Positions 49,396-62,569 of a stretch of 64,000 bases of DNA are shown in pieces. The notes beneath the pieces were generated by a model. The model saw only the letters and a list, made by a program, of their open reading frames with translations. It searched no databases and was not told the DNA's origin. The stretch is from assembly GCF_964340395.1 (NCBI RefSeq), contig NC_135552.1, forward strand, positions 8,994,494 through 9,058,493, given 5' to 3'. This DNA comes from Glandiceps talaboti (taxonomy: Eukaryota; Hemichordata; Enteropneusta; Spengelidae). Position numbers and translations under genes: made by a program. Each line of letters opens with the position of its first letter. Within the stretch, counting starts at the first letter, position 1.

Positions 49396-52300
49396 GTCAG
49401 GTGGCTTAGCAACTTTTTTGTTACACGCCGGATAAAAGCACCAAATTTGGCATGAATGTTCCTTAGGACCTACTTATTGAATTTAGATTGGGAGCCCTCG
49501 TGAATATTTGCACACATTTGCATAAATCAATAAAATTCAAAATGGCCGCCATCACTCACAAATAATCCCACTTTGCAGAACTTTGTGATGAAATAAAAGC
49601 ACCAAATTGGGTATGAGTGGTCTCGAGGACTTCCTTATTGAATGTAGGAGTGCAGCCCTCCTGAATATTTGCATACGTTTGAATAAAATTAATGAAATTC
49701 AAAATGGCCACCATTATTCACAATCAATCTCATTTGCTGAGATATAGCATGTACTTTGCAGAACTGTGTGTTGAAATAAAAGCACCAAATTGGGTACGAG
49801 TGATCCTGAGGACCTACTTACTGCATTTAGAATGGGAGCCCTTGTGAATATTTGCAGAAATTTACATAAATGAATGAAATTCAACATGGCAGCCATCATT
49901 CTTAAAAATTCCATTGTTCTGCGATATACAATGTAGCATACTTTGCAGATCTTTTTGTTGAAATAAAAGCACCAAATTGGGTACGAGTGATCCTGAGGAC
50001 CTACATATTGCATTGAAAATGGGAGCCCTTGTGAATATTTGCAGACATTTGCATAAATTAATGAAATTCAACATGGCAGCCATCATTCTTAAAAATCCCA
50101 TATTTCTGAGATATAGCATACTTTGCCTTTTTAATGAAATAAAAGCACCAAGTTGGGTATGGGTGATCCTGGGGACCTACTTATAGTATTTAGAGTGAGA
50201 GCCCTTGTAAATATTTGCAGACATTTGCATAAATCAAGAAATTCAACATGGTGGCTGTCATTCTTTAAAATCCCATTTTTCTGAGATATAGCATACTTTG
50301 CAGAACTTTTTATTGAAATAGATTGGGCATGAGTGGTCCTTAGGACCTACTTCTTGATTTTGGCTCAGGAGAGCTCTAAATGATTACATACATTCAGTAA
50401 AATCAAAAATGTTTGCTGTCACCCTTGAAAACTGTCATTTCTGGTCATGAAATATTTTGCATAACTTAATGAAATAAAGTGTCATTTTGTTTATACAAAT
50501 ATGTTACCTATCATTCACAATTATATACGTTGCACTAATATTGCCAAATTTCATTATTTTCATCATTTCATGTACTATTTAATCAATACCTGGTCAGTTT
50601 AGCAACTACCTGTATTGTTTATGGTAGTGTAACATATACAGGTGTGCTATTGGCAAAACTTCTCTGTCTCATCGATGAAGGATACTTTCATAAGCCCTTA
50701 TTCTTCTAATGGTATGTTTTGTAACATAACCCCTCCCTCATTAACTAAATTTTCTGATATACACTAGAGTTGAGGTACAAGGGTGACAAAACACACACCT
50801 AGCCTATGTAACATCTTTAAGAAATGTACATTTTTGTTGTAGGAATGATAGTTCAGCAAAATAAATGTTAGTACAAGTATATAGTATATTTGTGAATGAC
50901 TGGTATCAGATTTATATGTTGAAAACAGCCTTTTATTTCACTATTCAATCACATGGAATATATGATTTTTACATTATCTAGAGAGAACGTTTGTGAGTTC
51001 ATAGTGTTTGTTGATGAACTAAACAGAAAAGGCTGAAAATTGTGGCAGCCATTAATTTACATATTTTAAAAACTTGGCATATTAAAGAAGTAGTAATGTG
51101 ATAAACAATATTATTATTTCATACATATAACCTATATATTAGCAGGATTAAGTGCACACTAATAGTATGGTTGGAAAAATCATTCTCATCCCCCCTCCCC
51201 CCCCCCCCCGAAAAAAAATAGAAATGCATTTAAAAGGGCTCACTGATTTGATGTTATTTTAGAAAAGCTAGTGATAGTAAGAAGAACATTTGATTCAATT
51301 GCACGTAGATAAGCTGCCAGCTTCTTGCCAGAATGTCTAGAAAATTCTTCCCTCAAGGCTAAACTTTTTAAGAGGCCATGTTCTCTATCCATTGCAACAA
51401 ATGTACCTTAACTCCTTGGTTAGTCTCATTATTGGCTAGACTATTGCTTTTGAATTTGATGAAAAGAAATGGTCAGAAAAATGATAGAGCAATTATAATA
51501 AAATGGACATCAGTAAATAAATGAAACTATTAAAGACTTATGATAGCACCCCTACTTTTCTGTAAAGATCTATTTATTAAAAACCTGGACCATAAAGCTT
51601 AATTGCATCTCTTTACCGTTTTTCATGGAACTTTTAAAGCCTTCTCAACTTTTTAACTAAGTCAGATTGATGAATTTGATAGCAAATTCTCTGTCATAGT
51701 ACCATCTACAGGATATAAAAAAAAAATTCCTTCATGAAAGTTGTTCCAATGTTCCACGAGTAACTATGATGACATCCTCCATTGCAGTGACTAAGTGTAA
51801 TATGAAGAAATTTCACACCTCTGTAGACAAGGCTGAAGGTGTTCCAGATGCGCAAATGTACAAATAAAATTATCTGCCAACCATATTGCCTTCAAGAACC
51901 CTACTTCATCATCCAACTATTATTGAATGTGTGCAATTTCTGTCAAAGAATTGACTTTGCACCAAAGGACAGATGCCTGGACTGAACTTACGTAATTACC
52001 CCCCCCCATCCAGCCAGATCCTATATAAAGGGGGGGGGGGGGGTTATAACAATGTTCATAAAGAGTTTGCTATAAACGAGGCAACACAGACGACATTTGT
52101 ATTTGCTTGGCAATGCACATATTTGACTACTGCACATATATACATGTACTCTTCAGGGTGTGAGTAATAATGATGATTTGCATCCTATAAGGGACGATAT
52201 ATTGATTCGAAAACAAGTTATTGCAGATCTAAATGTGAATTATGGTAATCATATTTGTTCAAAGTATGATTCTGATTGTTGCAGGAATAAGATTTATATA

Positions 52301-52710
52301 TTGACAAAAAAATTGTCTTCAAGAAGTGCTGCAAGTATGCTTTTTAGCAGACATACGAGTTTCAAGAATGATAATGGCCATGTTTGAATCGTATTGATTT
52401 ATCAAACCTTTACGTTCAAATTCAAGATCATTTTTCAACTACAATCAGTGAATGGGTACTGGGGAACACTTGTGCCAAAATTTGGGTTATTATGTCACCA
52501 ATAAGTATACTTTTTTCCAGAAATATGAGATTTTTAAAGTGTTGTGGCGGCCATTTTGAATTTTATTGATTTATGCAAATTTATGCAAATATTGAAGAGG
52601 GCTCCCAATCTAAAATCAATCAGTAGGTCCTAAGGAACATTCATGCCAAATTTGGTGCTTTTATCCGGCGTGTAACAATAATCCTCAAAACTGGTGTTAA
52701 GCCACCTGAC
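49396..52710. mobile_element. TIR DNA transposon, non-autonomous, copy 1 (3315 bp)
   Basis: The ends are inverted repeats of about 165 bp, starting GTCAGGTGGCTTA and ending TAAGCCACCTGAC. They are near identical from tgttacacgccggataaaag through aaaatggccgcca apart from a short variable stretch near the tip. TA stands on both sides, as expected for a TA target duplication (Tc1/mariner-like insertion). Inside the left end are about six degenerate tandem repeats of 160-190 bp (49435-50400), and one related inverted copy lies inside the right end. No transposase frame exists, so the element is non-autonomous and depends on another source. Short frames across the subrepeats are not genes. Confidence 0.85.
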
Positions 52711-52712
52711 TA

Positions 52713-55700
52713 GTCAGGTGGCTTAGCAACTTTTTTGTTACACGCCGGATAAAAGCACCAAATTTGGCATGAATGTTCCTTAGGACCTACTTATTGAATT
52801 TAGATTGGGAGCCCTCGTGAATATTTGCACACATTTGCATAAATCAATAAAATTCAAAATGGCCGCCATCACTCACAAATAATCCCACTTTGCAGAACTT
52901 TGTGATGAAATAAAAGCACCAAATTGGGTATGAGTGGTCTCGAGGACTTCCTTATTGAATGTAGGAGTGCAGCCCTCCTGAATATTTGCATACGTTTGAA
53001 TAAAATTAATGAAATTCAAAATGGCCACCATTATTCACAATCAATCTCATTTGCTGAGATATAGCATGTACTTTGCAGAACTGTGTGTTGAAATAAAAGC
53101 ACCAAATTGGGTACGAGTGATCCTGAGGACCTACTTACTGCATTTAGAATGGGAGCCCTTGTGAATATTTGCAGAAATTTACATAAATGAATGAAATTCA
53201 ACATGGCAGCCATCATTCTTAAAAATTCCATTGTTCTGCGATATACAATGTAGCATACTTTGCAGATCTTTTTGTTGAAATAAAAGCACCAAATTGGGTA
53301 CGAGTGATCCTGAGGACCTACATATTGCATTGAAAATGGGAGCCCTTGTGAATATTTGCAGACATTTGCATAAATTAATGAAATTCAACATGGCAGCCAT
53401 CATTCTTAAAAATCCCATATTTCTGAGATATAGCATACTTTGCCTTTTTAATGAAATAAAAGCACCAAGTTGGGTATGGGTGATCCTGGGGACCTACTTA
53501 TAGTATTTAGAGTGAGAGCCCTTGTAAATATTTGCAGACATTTGCATAAATCAAGAAATTCAACATGGTGGCTGTCATTCTTTAAAATCCCATTTTTCTG
53601 AGATATAGCATACTTTGCAGAACTTTTTATTGAAATAGATTGGGCATGAGTGGTCCTTAGGACCTACTTCTTGATTTTGGCTCAGGAGAGCTCTAAATGA
53701 TTACATACATTCAGTAAAATCAAAAATGTTTGCTGTCACCCTTGAAAACTGTCATTTCTGGTCATGAAATATTTTGCATAACTTAATGAAATAAAGTGTC
53801 ATTTTGTTTATACAAATATGTTACCTATCATTCACAATTATATACGTTGCACTAATATTGCCAAATTTCATTATTTTCATCATTTCATGTACTATTTAAT
53901 CAATACCTGGTCAGTTTAGCAACTACCTGTATTGTTTATGGTAGTGTAACATATACAGGTGTGCTATTGGCAAAACTTCTCTGTCTCATCGATGAAAGAT
54001 ACTTTCATAAGCCCTTATTCTTCTAATGGTATGTTTTGTAACATAACCCCTCCCTCATTAACTAAATTTTCTGATATACACTAGAGTTGAGGTACAAGGG
54101 TGACAAAACACACACCTAGCCTATGTAACATCTTTAAGAAATGTACATTTTTGTTGTAGGAATGATAGTTCAGCAAAATAAATGTTAGTACAAGTATATA
54201 GTATATTTGTGAATGACTGGTATCAGATTTATATGTTGAAAACAGCCTTTTATTTCACTATTCAATCACATGGAATATATGATTTTTACATTATCTAGAG
54301 AGAACGTTTGTGAGTTCATAGTGTTTGTTGATGAACTAAACAGAAAAGGCTGAAAATTGTGGCAGCCATTAATTTACATATTTTAAAAACTTGGCATATT
54401 AAAGAAGTAGTAATGTGATAAACAATATTATTATTTCATACATATAACCTATATATTAGCAGGATTAAGTGCACACTAATAGTATGGTTGGAAAAATCAT
54501 TCTCATCCCCCCTCCCCCCCCCCCCGAAAAAAAATAGAAATGCATTTAAAAGGGCTCACTGATTTGATGTTATTTTAGAAAAGCTAGTGATAGTAAGAAG
54601 AACATTTGATTCAATTGCACGTAGATAAGCTGCCAGCTTCTTGCCAGAATGTCTAGAAAATTCTTCCCTCAAGGCTAAACTTTTTAAGAGGCCATGTTCT
54701 CTATCCATTGCAACAAATGTACCTTAACTCCTTGGTTAGTCTCATTATTGGCTAGACTATTGCTTTTGAATTTGATGAAAAGAAATGGTCAGAAAAATGA
54801 TAGAGCAATTATAATAAAATGGACATCAGTAAATAAATGAAACTATTAAAGACTTATGATAGCACCCCTACTTTTCTGTAAAGATCTATTTATTAAAAAC
54901 CTGGACCATAAAGCTTAATTGCATCTCTTTACCGTTTTTCATGGAACTTTTAAAGCCTTCTCAACTTTTTAACTAAGTCAGATTGATGAATTTGATAGCA
55001 AATTCTCTGTCATAGTACCATCTACAGGATATAAAAAAAAAATTCCTTCATGAAAGTTGTTCCAATGTTCCACGAGTAACTATGATGACATCCTCCATTG
55101 CAGTGACTAAGTGTAATATGAAGAAATTTCACACCTCTGTAGACAAGGCTGAAGGTGTTCCAGATGCGCAAATGTACAAATAAAATTATCTGCCAACCAT
55201 ATTGCCTTCAAGAACCCTACTTCATCATCCAACTATTATTGAATGTGTGCAATTTCTGTCAAAGAATTGACTTTGCACCAAAGGACAGATGCCTGGACTG
55301 AACTTACGTAATTACCCCCCCCCCCCCATCCAGCCAGATCCTATATAAAGGGGGGGGGGGGTTATAACAATGTTCATAAAGAGTTTGCTATAAACGAGGC
55401 AACACAGACGACATTTGTATTTGCTTGGCAATGCACATATTTGACTACTGCACATATATACATGTACTCTTCAGGGTGTGAGTAATAATGATGATTTGCA
55501 TCCTATAAGGGACGATATATTGATTCGAAAACAAGTTATTGCAGATCTAAATGTGAATTATGGTAATCATATTTGTTCAAAGTATGATTCTGATTGTTGC
55601 AGGAATAAGATTTATATATTGACAAAAAAATTGTCTTCAAGAAGTGCTGCAAGTATGCTTTTTAGCAGACATACGAGTTTCAAGAATGATAATGGCCATG

Positions 55701-56028
55701 TTTGAATCGTATTGATTTATCAAACCTTTACGTTCAAATTCAAGATCATTTTTCAACTACAATCAGTGAATGGGTACTGGGGAACACTTGTGCCAAAATT
55801 TGGGTTATTATGTCACCAATAAGTATACTTTTTTCCAGAAATATGAGATTTTTAAAGTGTTGTGGCGGCCATTTTGAATTTTATTGATTTATGCAAATTT
55901 ATGCAAATATTGAAGAGGGCTCCCAATCTAAAATCAATCAGTAGGTCCTAAGGAACATTCATGCCAAATTTGGTGCTTTTATCCGGCGTGTAACAATAAT
56001 CCTCAAAACTGGTGTTAAGCCACCTGAC
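52713..56028. mobile_element. TIR DNA transposon, copy 2 (3316 bp), tandem with copy 1
   Basis: A second full copy in the same orientation, separated from copy 1 by a single TA (52711-52712), giving the palindromic junction CCACCTGACTAGTCAGGTGG. The two differ only in a few homopolymer lengths (C and G runs near 51191, 52003 and 52031 and their counterparts) and at least one substitution (gatgaagg / gatgaaag at 50678 / 53995). The right TA (56029-56030) lies 172 bp before exon 2 of the RASEF-type gene. Confidence 0.85.
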
Positions 56029-56200
56029 TAGTATAAAGAAAACGTACACCTAACTTGAATTGTATAAGATACTGAAATACCAGCGAAAAACAGACTTGTA
56101 TCAGGCAATATAACTTTTAACATTTCAATTCAGATGAGTGTTTTTTTAACGTACGATGAGTGTGCTAACCGTTATCTGTTTTTTTTTTACAACTACACAG

Positions 56201-56338
56201 ACAAGATGAATTGTATGTTGTGTGGCAGAAACTTCGCCAGGATGAGCCACAGCTTCTACGGACATTTGAAAGGTTCCTTAAGAAAGCTGTTCAGGAAATA
56301 CGACATTTACATAAAGAATGTGACAATGCTGTCAAGAA
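56201..56338 (+). CDS. RASEF-type gene, exon 2 (start of coiled coil)
   Basis: Acceptor TACACAG, donor AAGAA|GTATGT. It encodes residues 42-88, including QDELYVVWQKLRQDEPQLL. This matches the family motif of an acidic helix followed by EPxL just before the long coiled coil, as I recall it for RASEF and CRACR2A. Phase 2 in and phase 2 out. The heptad pattern continues through FERFLKKAVQEIRHLHKE. Confidence 0.85.
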
Positions 56339-57004
56339 GTATGTTAATTTAAATCTAATTTGTTGTCATATTATGATTGATGATTGTAACCTTTAGGTGA
56401 TACATCTAGTTTGCGAAAAAAAGACATGACGTGAATGTTTGCTTTTGGTTGAATCAATATATTAAAGGTAATTGTCATGAAATTGCTAGTTTCTCTCTTA
56501 TTATATCAGACAAGATGATGAGAAAACGAAATTCAAAGACAGTTTTATGATTGATTTTCGTCTTGCTATGTCAAGGGGTATTTATCATTACGTATACATA
56601 AAGTAGCAAGAGGAAAGGGTCATGGCACATCGTACACTCTGAATAGGCGTATCCCCCGCAATTATAAGGTAATGCCCACGTGATTACCTTTAATGTCATA
56701 TACTGATGTTTTTTTCGACATACAATGACGCTGGTTTGTGAGGTTCCATTTTTTCATCAGATCCGGTAAGACGCTATGCAAGAATATAATTATTTTCATA
56801 ATTTGTTGAGCTGAAAGCGCACTATTTGTGAATAAAGGCTATATCATTATTAAAAAGATGTATGTTACACGATTCACACCATCTAACTCTAATGATTTAC
56901 AATGTTATTAGTCTTTAACTTGACGGCACCACGTATTAACTTTTTTCTAAATACAATCAAAGTTCGGTTACTTATACTCATTCCTATAATCGTTACACCT
57001 ACAG

Positions 57005-57095
57005 CAAAAGTGGGGTTCATAGACAAGAGGTAAAGTCCTTATATGAAGAAATGGAAGTTCACTTAGCAAAAGAACGGGACAGTATAAGAAGAAAG
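57005..57095 (+). CDS. RASEF-type gene, exon 3 (coiled coil)
   Basis: Acceptor CACCTACAG, donor AAAG|GTACGT. Residues 88-118, including EVKSLYEEMEVHLAKERDSI; the LYEEME core is also typical of the coiled coil in this family. Ends in phase 0. Confidence 0.85.
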
Positions 57096-57858
57096 GTACG
57101 TGGGTGTCTTGTCTAGTGAGAATAAGATTCTAATTCAGATAGTACAGCCAACTGGGATTTACACATCAAATGATATCCAGTGTATATCATGAGTACGGTT
57201 TGGTCTTATTGCAACTACAGATGCAATGGGATAATATTTAGACATTTGCAAAGATACAAATACAGATAACCTATCTAGGCAAATTAGGACACTAAACTGA
57301 TATGAAAAGTAGCAATAGAACACTAACTATTCAAAGCACGAGTCCAAATTTCGGTATGTCCTCTTTTTCACACTTTTATATGTTTGATCTAAGAATTCAA
57401 CACGATTTGGTGAAACATTTGTAAATCATGTCAAATACAACATAATAATTTGTCGCTATCCAGATACAACATATACAGGCTTTTGAAGTACATATAATCT
57501 GCCATGTGAATTAAAGTAATAGTGTTTCACCTATTTTAATAACATTTGGCAGATTGACAAAATAGACAAACACACAAGGGGATGTCAAACCGTCAATTGT
57601 ACACTGTTAGGCAAATGATAAAATAAGAAAACTACGCAAATTTAGTACCAATAAGTGTATTACAAATAAGTCTGATACATTTAATCACCAAAGTCGACAT
57701 TTCTGAAATAATGTTTATATATATGATATCATGTGTGGTAAAGGTGTGTTTGAGTGGAACGCATATACGAACAATTCTATGCATCTCAGTAGTGAACATC
57801 ATAATAAGAAGTAAACACTCTCACGTCTTTATCTTTAAAACGATTTCTGTTTCTGTAG

Positions 57859-57945
57859 TGTGAAGAAGAACTCAAGTGGGAAATAGAACGGAAACTAGAA
57901 GATAAGGATGAAGAGGTGTCGGTGCTTTTACAAAAGAGGAAAGAG
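57859..57945 (+). CDS. RASEF-type gene, exon 4 (coiled coil)
   Basis: Acceptor TTTCTGTAG, donor AAAGAG|GTATTA (weak donor, GTATT). 29 in-phase codons (residues 119-147) of highly charged Glu/Lys helix, for example ELKWEIERKLEDKDEEVSVL. Confidence 0.8.
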
Positions 57946-58734
57946 GTATTAAAACCTTGGCAGCCATTTTGAATAATAATCAATAATCAAGAATATTTTA
58001 CTGCAATTTACCAGAATTTTTTGTCGTCCCCGCAAACATTTTCTTTCAGCTAGAGTCGTATGCCAGTATGTCCCAAATATTTAACATGACTGGCTGGAAT
58101 CGACGATTTGTAATGACCAAATTTGGTACCTCCTTGTGTTTATTAGTTTGAAAGATTATACTATCCTAGTCGATTCTATGAATCTTCAATATTGTATAAT
58201 TTAATGGCATTGTGTAGTCCTTTTTGCTTCTCAAGCGACGGCAGCATCTTTATGTCAAAGCACCTTTCAACTAATTTCAAGTTAGTTTCGGTGATTGGGA
58301 CAGCCATGTCGGAAAAATCTTGTATTGCTTCAGAATAATGCCAGATAGCAACGTTTGACTTTTTTGATACGTATCTTAATACATTGGGTGTGCATAAATG
58401 ACTTAATGATATTATGAAATTAATTTCATTACTAAATCATGGCTTTGCTATGATTCTACTCGTGTGCGTGGTTAATTGTGCCAATTGAAAGTGATATGTT
58501 CAACATTTGTCTAATTAAATATGCGTTTAATAGAACGGGTACATGAAAGATTCTATCATGTCACTGCAACTACTGAATTGCAATGTACAATTGGATGCGT
58601 TCAAAGCCTTTCCTTTTATGAATATAATTTGCATATATATTAATTATTTGATTATAGCTGACTGAGTGACAGTTGATACCTGTGATGTTTAAGTTACTTT
58701 TAAAATATTTTTCTTCATTTCCTATTGTGACCAG

Positions 58735-58797
58735 CTTGAGCAATCGCTTGTGGATTTGGATAAACGAGAGAAAGAACGGAAATCACAAAACCACCAG
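58735..58797 (+). CDS. RASEF-type gene, exon 5 (coiled coil)
   Basis: Acceptor GACCAG, donor CCAG|GTGGGT. 21 codons in phase (residues 148-168): LEQSLVDLDKREKERKSQNH plus Gln. The short exon of exact codon multiples (63 bp) could be skipped without a frameshift. Confidence 0.8.
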
Positions 58798-59346
58798 GTG
58801 GGTAAACAGTATTATAACACATGCAACATGTGTAAGCCTAGTTCAACGCAAAAAAGAGAAGTGATTTATGCCATTGTCGCCCAAGGTCGTGACAACGCAA
58901 GTGTACGTACGTCTTCGGCTCTACTATGCTCAAAATGTGACTTAAAATTGACACTGTTTACCCTGATATTTTACAATTCTGTTTGCATAGGTGTAATAAT
59001 ATTCCCAAATATTTTTCCCAAATATGTGTGACCTAAGGGTTTTGTGATTACTAGTTGAAGACAGGTTGTGACAAAGCCCCCTTAGGTCAGTCATATATTC
59101 CTTGTCTGAACGACAACAGCTATGGGGCATGATTTCTAACAGTACGATGAACTATACTCAAAACGCTGTGACATATAAACCCATAGAAGTTCACAACACA
59201 ATTCAATAAATGCAAAGGAGTAAATCAAAACCAGTATGTATTTGTTTGGTATGTTATTTTATGCCACAATAACGCTGTTGAATGTAATACATAATCCTGT
59301 TTGATAAATTACAAACTAATCGATGCATGGTCGTACTCTTTTATAG

Positions 59347-59418
59347 TTAGAACAAATGGTGCTAGAACTAAGCAGACACGAGTCAGGTATTATTGCAGAA
59401 AATGAAAATCTTGTGAAG
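59347..59418 (+). CDS. RASEF-type gene, exon 6 (coiled coil)
   Basis: Acceptor TTTTATAG, donor GTGAAG|GTAGGT. 24 codons in phase (residues 169-192), including LEQMVLELSRHESGIIAENE. 72 bp, so also skippable in frame. Confidence 0.8.
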
Positions 59419-59440
59419 GTAGGTTCAAAATTTATGAATT

Positions 59441-59441
59441 A

Positions 59442-59472
<31 letters not shown>

Positions 59473-59502
59473 TGTATGTATGTATGTATGTATGTATGTA
59501 TG
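59441..59502. repeat. (ATGT)n microsatellite in intron 6
   Basis: About 15 units, beginning only 22 bp after the exon 6 donor. Confidence 0.96.
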
Positions 59503-59676
59503 TGTGCACATATCGTTATTTTATACTCCCAAATATAGCTTTTAATTTTGATATGAAACGTCAGTAAATCAATGCTATGTAATGAATCGTAATGTAATGA
59601 ATCGTTGTATGATAAACACCACAATCACTAGCTAAATTATGAATTTAATTTCCTTCTTGTTTCTCTTATTTCATAG

Positions 59677-59792
59677 GAGAACATGAGACTCCGAGAAAGA
59701 CTAGACGAATCGTTAGCTGGACTTAATGAAACACAACAATTGTGCCTACAACTACAAGATGATGCCGTTAGAGAAAGAGATTACATAGAAAG
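59677..59792 (+). CDS. RASEF-type gene, exon 7 (coiled coil)
   Basis: Acceptor CTTATTTCATAG, donor GAAAG|GTATAA. Residues 193-231, including ENMRLRERLDESLAGLNETQ and a run of Gln/Leu heptads. Ends with two bases over (AG), completed to Arg by exon 8. Confidence 0.85.
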
Positions 59793-61134
59793 GTATAAAT
59801 TCAATGACCTAACACCATTACCGACATGTGTTTACGTGTGCACACAGAGGAAGAGTTTACTGTAATTTGCTTGTCATCTGCTGTTAAGGTAGTTGTCCAA
59901 CGTGTCAATTCTAGGACACATTTTCCGAATTAAGTTTTTAACTTTATACGTTTATTGATACCCATCAACAGATATCTATAAATAAGCGATAGAGGTAGAA
60001 AAATCATTATAGCTGACAGAACCGGTGCGGCATAAAATCAATTTGGAAACATTCTGTCCATTAAGATCGACATAACGGAATCAATTTTCCCTTAACGCCA
60101 GCCTAGCCTCATAGAGGAGATGTGTAATTTAGCTACGATATTGGCAGCGTGTAATTATCCAGACATGTTGCGTTAAAACCCTCAGCTATACTTTCTCTTT
60201 TTGACAATTCATCGATTATGTTTGTCCACGTAGTAAAACTTAATTGGCAAAGATTAAGCATCCCGTTACCCGGCAAATCCTTTCCTTTAAGTGAATGAAG
60301 ATTAAACGTCAAGGTTTTGAAATAGAAAATTATCGCCAAGTGTTTCCTACTGATTCCACCGTGAATTTGTAAATTAATTGGCGGATACTGAATTTGTTAG
60401 TGCCGAGATATTTTCTGTCGACATGTGTCTTTTGTAGACATCCAATTTGTCATCATTGAAAATCCTACATTTTACTATAACGTATGACATCTTCAGCTTC
60501 TCATACATGCTGAGCCATGAGCTCCTACGTGTATAATAATAATCACGAATTACAAATAAGGGTAAATCAATCATTCCTTCTGCACAATTTGAAACTTATA
60601 TTGTATCACAAACAAAGGCCATCCAAACCATCTGCTCGAGTCAGGAAGAATTTTTTTTCCTAAAGTTGAATGTAATATTCGAGAAAAAAATGTATTTATG
60701 CTAAAATAAGTTTTGGGAAAACGCCTCGGGTGGAATAGACCGGATGTAGATTTAATGTGGCTATCTGCCTGTAGTTTACCAATGTAAGAGAAGCCCTTGG
60801 GCGGCAAACCTTTCCACATCAAAGTATAATATTATATAAGGAATTGTATTATATAATAGAAACACACTGATACTACGAAGCATAGTATATCGGTTCATTT
60901 TTTTGATCTTTCTAGGATCGGATGGGAAAGATATAATTACAAGACCGAGCGGATTACTGATATCGCCTACATACACGTCCTTGTAATAGGTTATTAATAT
61001 TAAAATATTCAAGATTTGTTATTTTTTACTGAAAATTCAATGATACTATATAAGTCTTGCTTAGTGTGCTTATTACATGAAATGGTCGATAAATTCAATG
61101 CATTTTTGATTTTTCTTTTTTTTTGAATTTATAG

Positions 61135-61215
61135 GGAATATAAAGAAGCACTTATCGAACACGAAAGAAAATCAAAAGAAAGGCAAAATCTGGAATTACA
61201 ACTTGAAAAATTGAG
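61135..61215 (+). CDS. RASEF-type gene, exon 8 (end of coiled coil)
   Basis: T-rich acceptor ending TTTATAG, donor TTGAG|GTAGGA. Residues 231-258, including EYKEALIEHERKSKERQNLE, the last strongly helical part. 81 bp, with the same AG/G split at both ends. Confidence 0.85.
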
Positions 61216-61549
61216 GTAGGAGTAACATTCACTCGCATGATTTAATCTCACCAAGATCAAACGTATGAATGTTATGTTGGAATGAAGACGTAAAATTGAG
61301 TTGTTGAAATGAGATTTATGAGTTCAATTGAGATCCTTCCAGACAATCACCATAGCTTTTGTATTAAGTAAATCATTGCAGTACTCATGTTCATGCAATC
61401 GTAAGGCAGGGTAAGTACCTTGACATTTGAATGAGACTTGACGAGTTTGGTGTATATATATATTTGATATTCAGAATATACGAGCCCAGCAGACGTAAGT
61501 ACAGTAACATATTCATGTAGACTGGTATGTCTTATTTTCTTTCTTCCAG

Positions 61550-61664
61550 GGATAAATATGAACGACTTGTAGAAGAAACGTATACAGCAGAACCAAGACC
61601 AAATATCAGAAAGTTAACAGATCTTAGTAGTTCTAGTGATTGTGAATGTGATCAGCAATTACAA
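61550..61664 (+). CDS. RASEF-type gene, exon 9 (linker)
   Basis: Acceptor TTTCTTTCTTCCAG, donor TTACAA|GTAAGT. Residues 258-296: the helix end (DKYERLVEETYTAEPRPNIR) and then a Ser/Asp/Cys linker (SSSSDCECD) before the GTPase. As I recall, vertebrate RASEF has a much longer linker here, so this protein is compact. Confidence 0.85.
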
Positions 61665-62569
61665 GTAAGTAAAATATACGCAGTTGTTATTATTCTATAG
61701 TTTTTAAACAGATTTGTCATGTGGAAAATTAATCGAATCCCATTATCGCAAATAGGATGAGCATGAAGATGGATTCAAGTTGAGACAAATTTCCAAATTA
61801 TAATATATTCCATCTTTTTGATCATTGGTGTGTATGATTATTTTTGGACTCATGTCCATTTCAAAACCAAGTACAGAAATATTAAATTAATACCAATAGT
61901 ATCTACAAATAATTAAAAATTTGTAGTGCACCAAAATGATTGGCTTATCCCAGCTTTCAACCTGCGTCCTCGTGTCTTCCTCAGGGATGTGAAGATAGTA
62001 TCGGTATATAATTATGTGCCTTTGTTTGCGATTCGTATCATTCTTTATTAAAGAATAGGTCATCCCCAATACAAAAGTAATATCACAGTCACAAGGATAA
62101 AGTAATAATTAGTTCCACTATAGTCGTTCATTTGTTTTGCCGGTCTGCCACATAACGTATTGAGGAAAAACTCGATCAAACAGCTGTAAATCTGTTTACA
62201 CTGTACGTTGTTGTTCACTTGGTCGTCTGCTTGACGAGTGATATGTATTCCCGGTCATACCGTACATGTCATTCTATTCGCCAATCTATACACATACCAT
62301 TGACTGCTGAAGCCAACATAGCGATTAGACAACTACATAAAACGTATCCATTTCACAAGTGCATTGGTACAGAGTGTGAAATCAAATATATCCTAGAACA
62401 TATATTGTTATTCAACACCCTACTAAGGACATGAGAATTATGAAAAGTTTACAGAATTATTAATTTTAATGTTGATGATGGCAAACATTTCATTTATTCA
62501 AATATGTATTTATGCTTTATCCTTACTTCACCCTTATTTTAAAACAATGTCGTTTTCTTCCCATTCCAG

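Noticed and set aside
49714-50186. Overlapping ORFs of 69-99 codons in the TIR element, repeated 3317 bp later
   Set aside because: They read through subterminal repeats on both strands and have no transposase motif (no DDE/D region).
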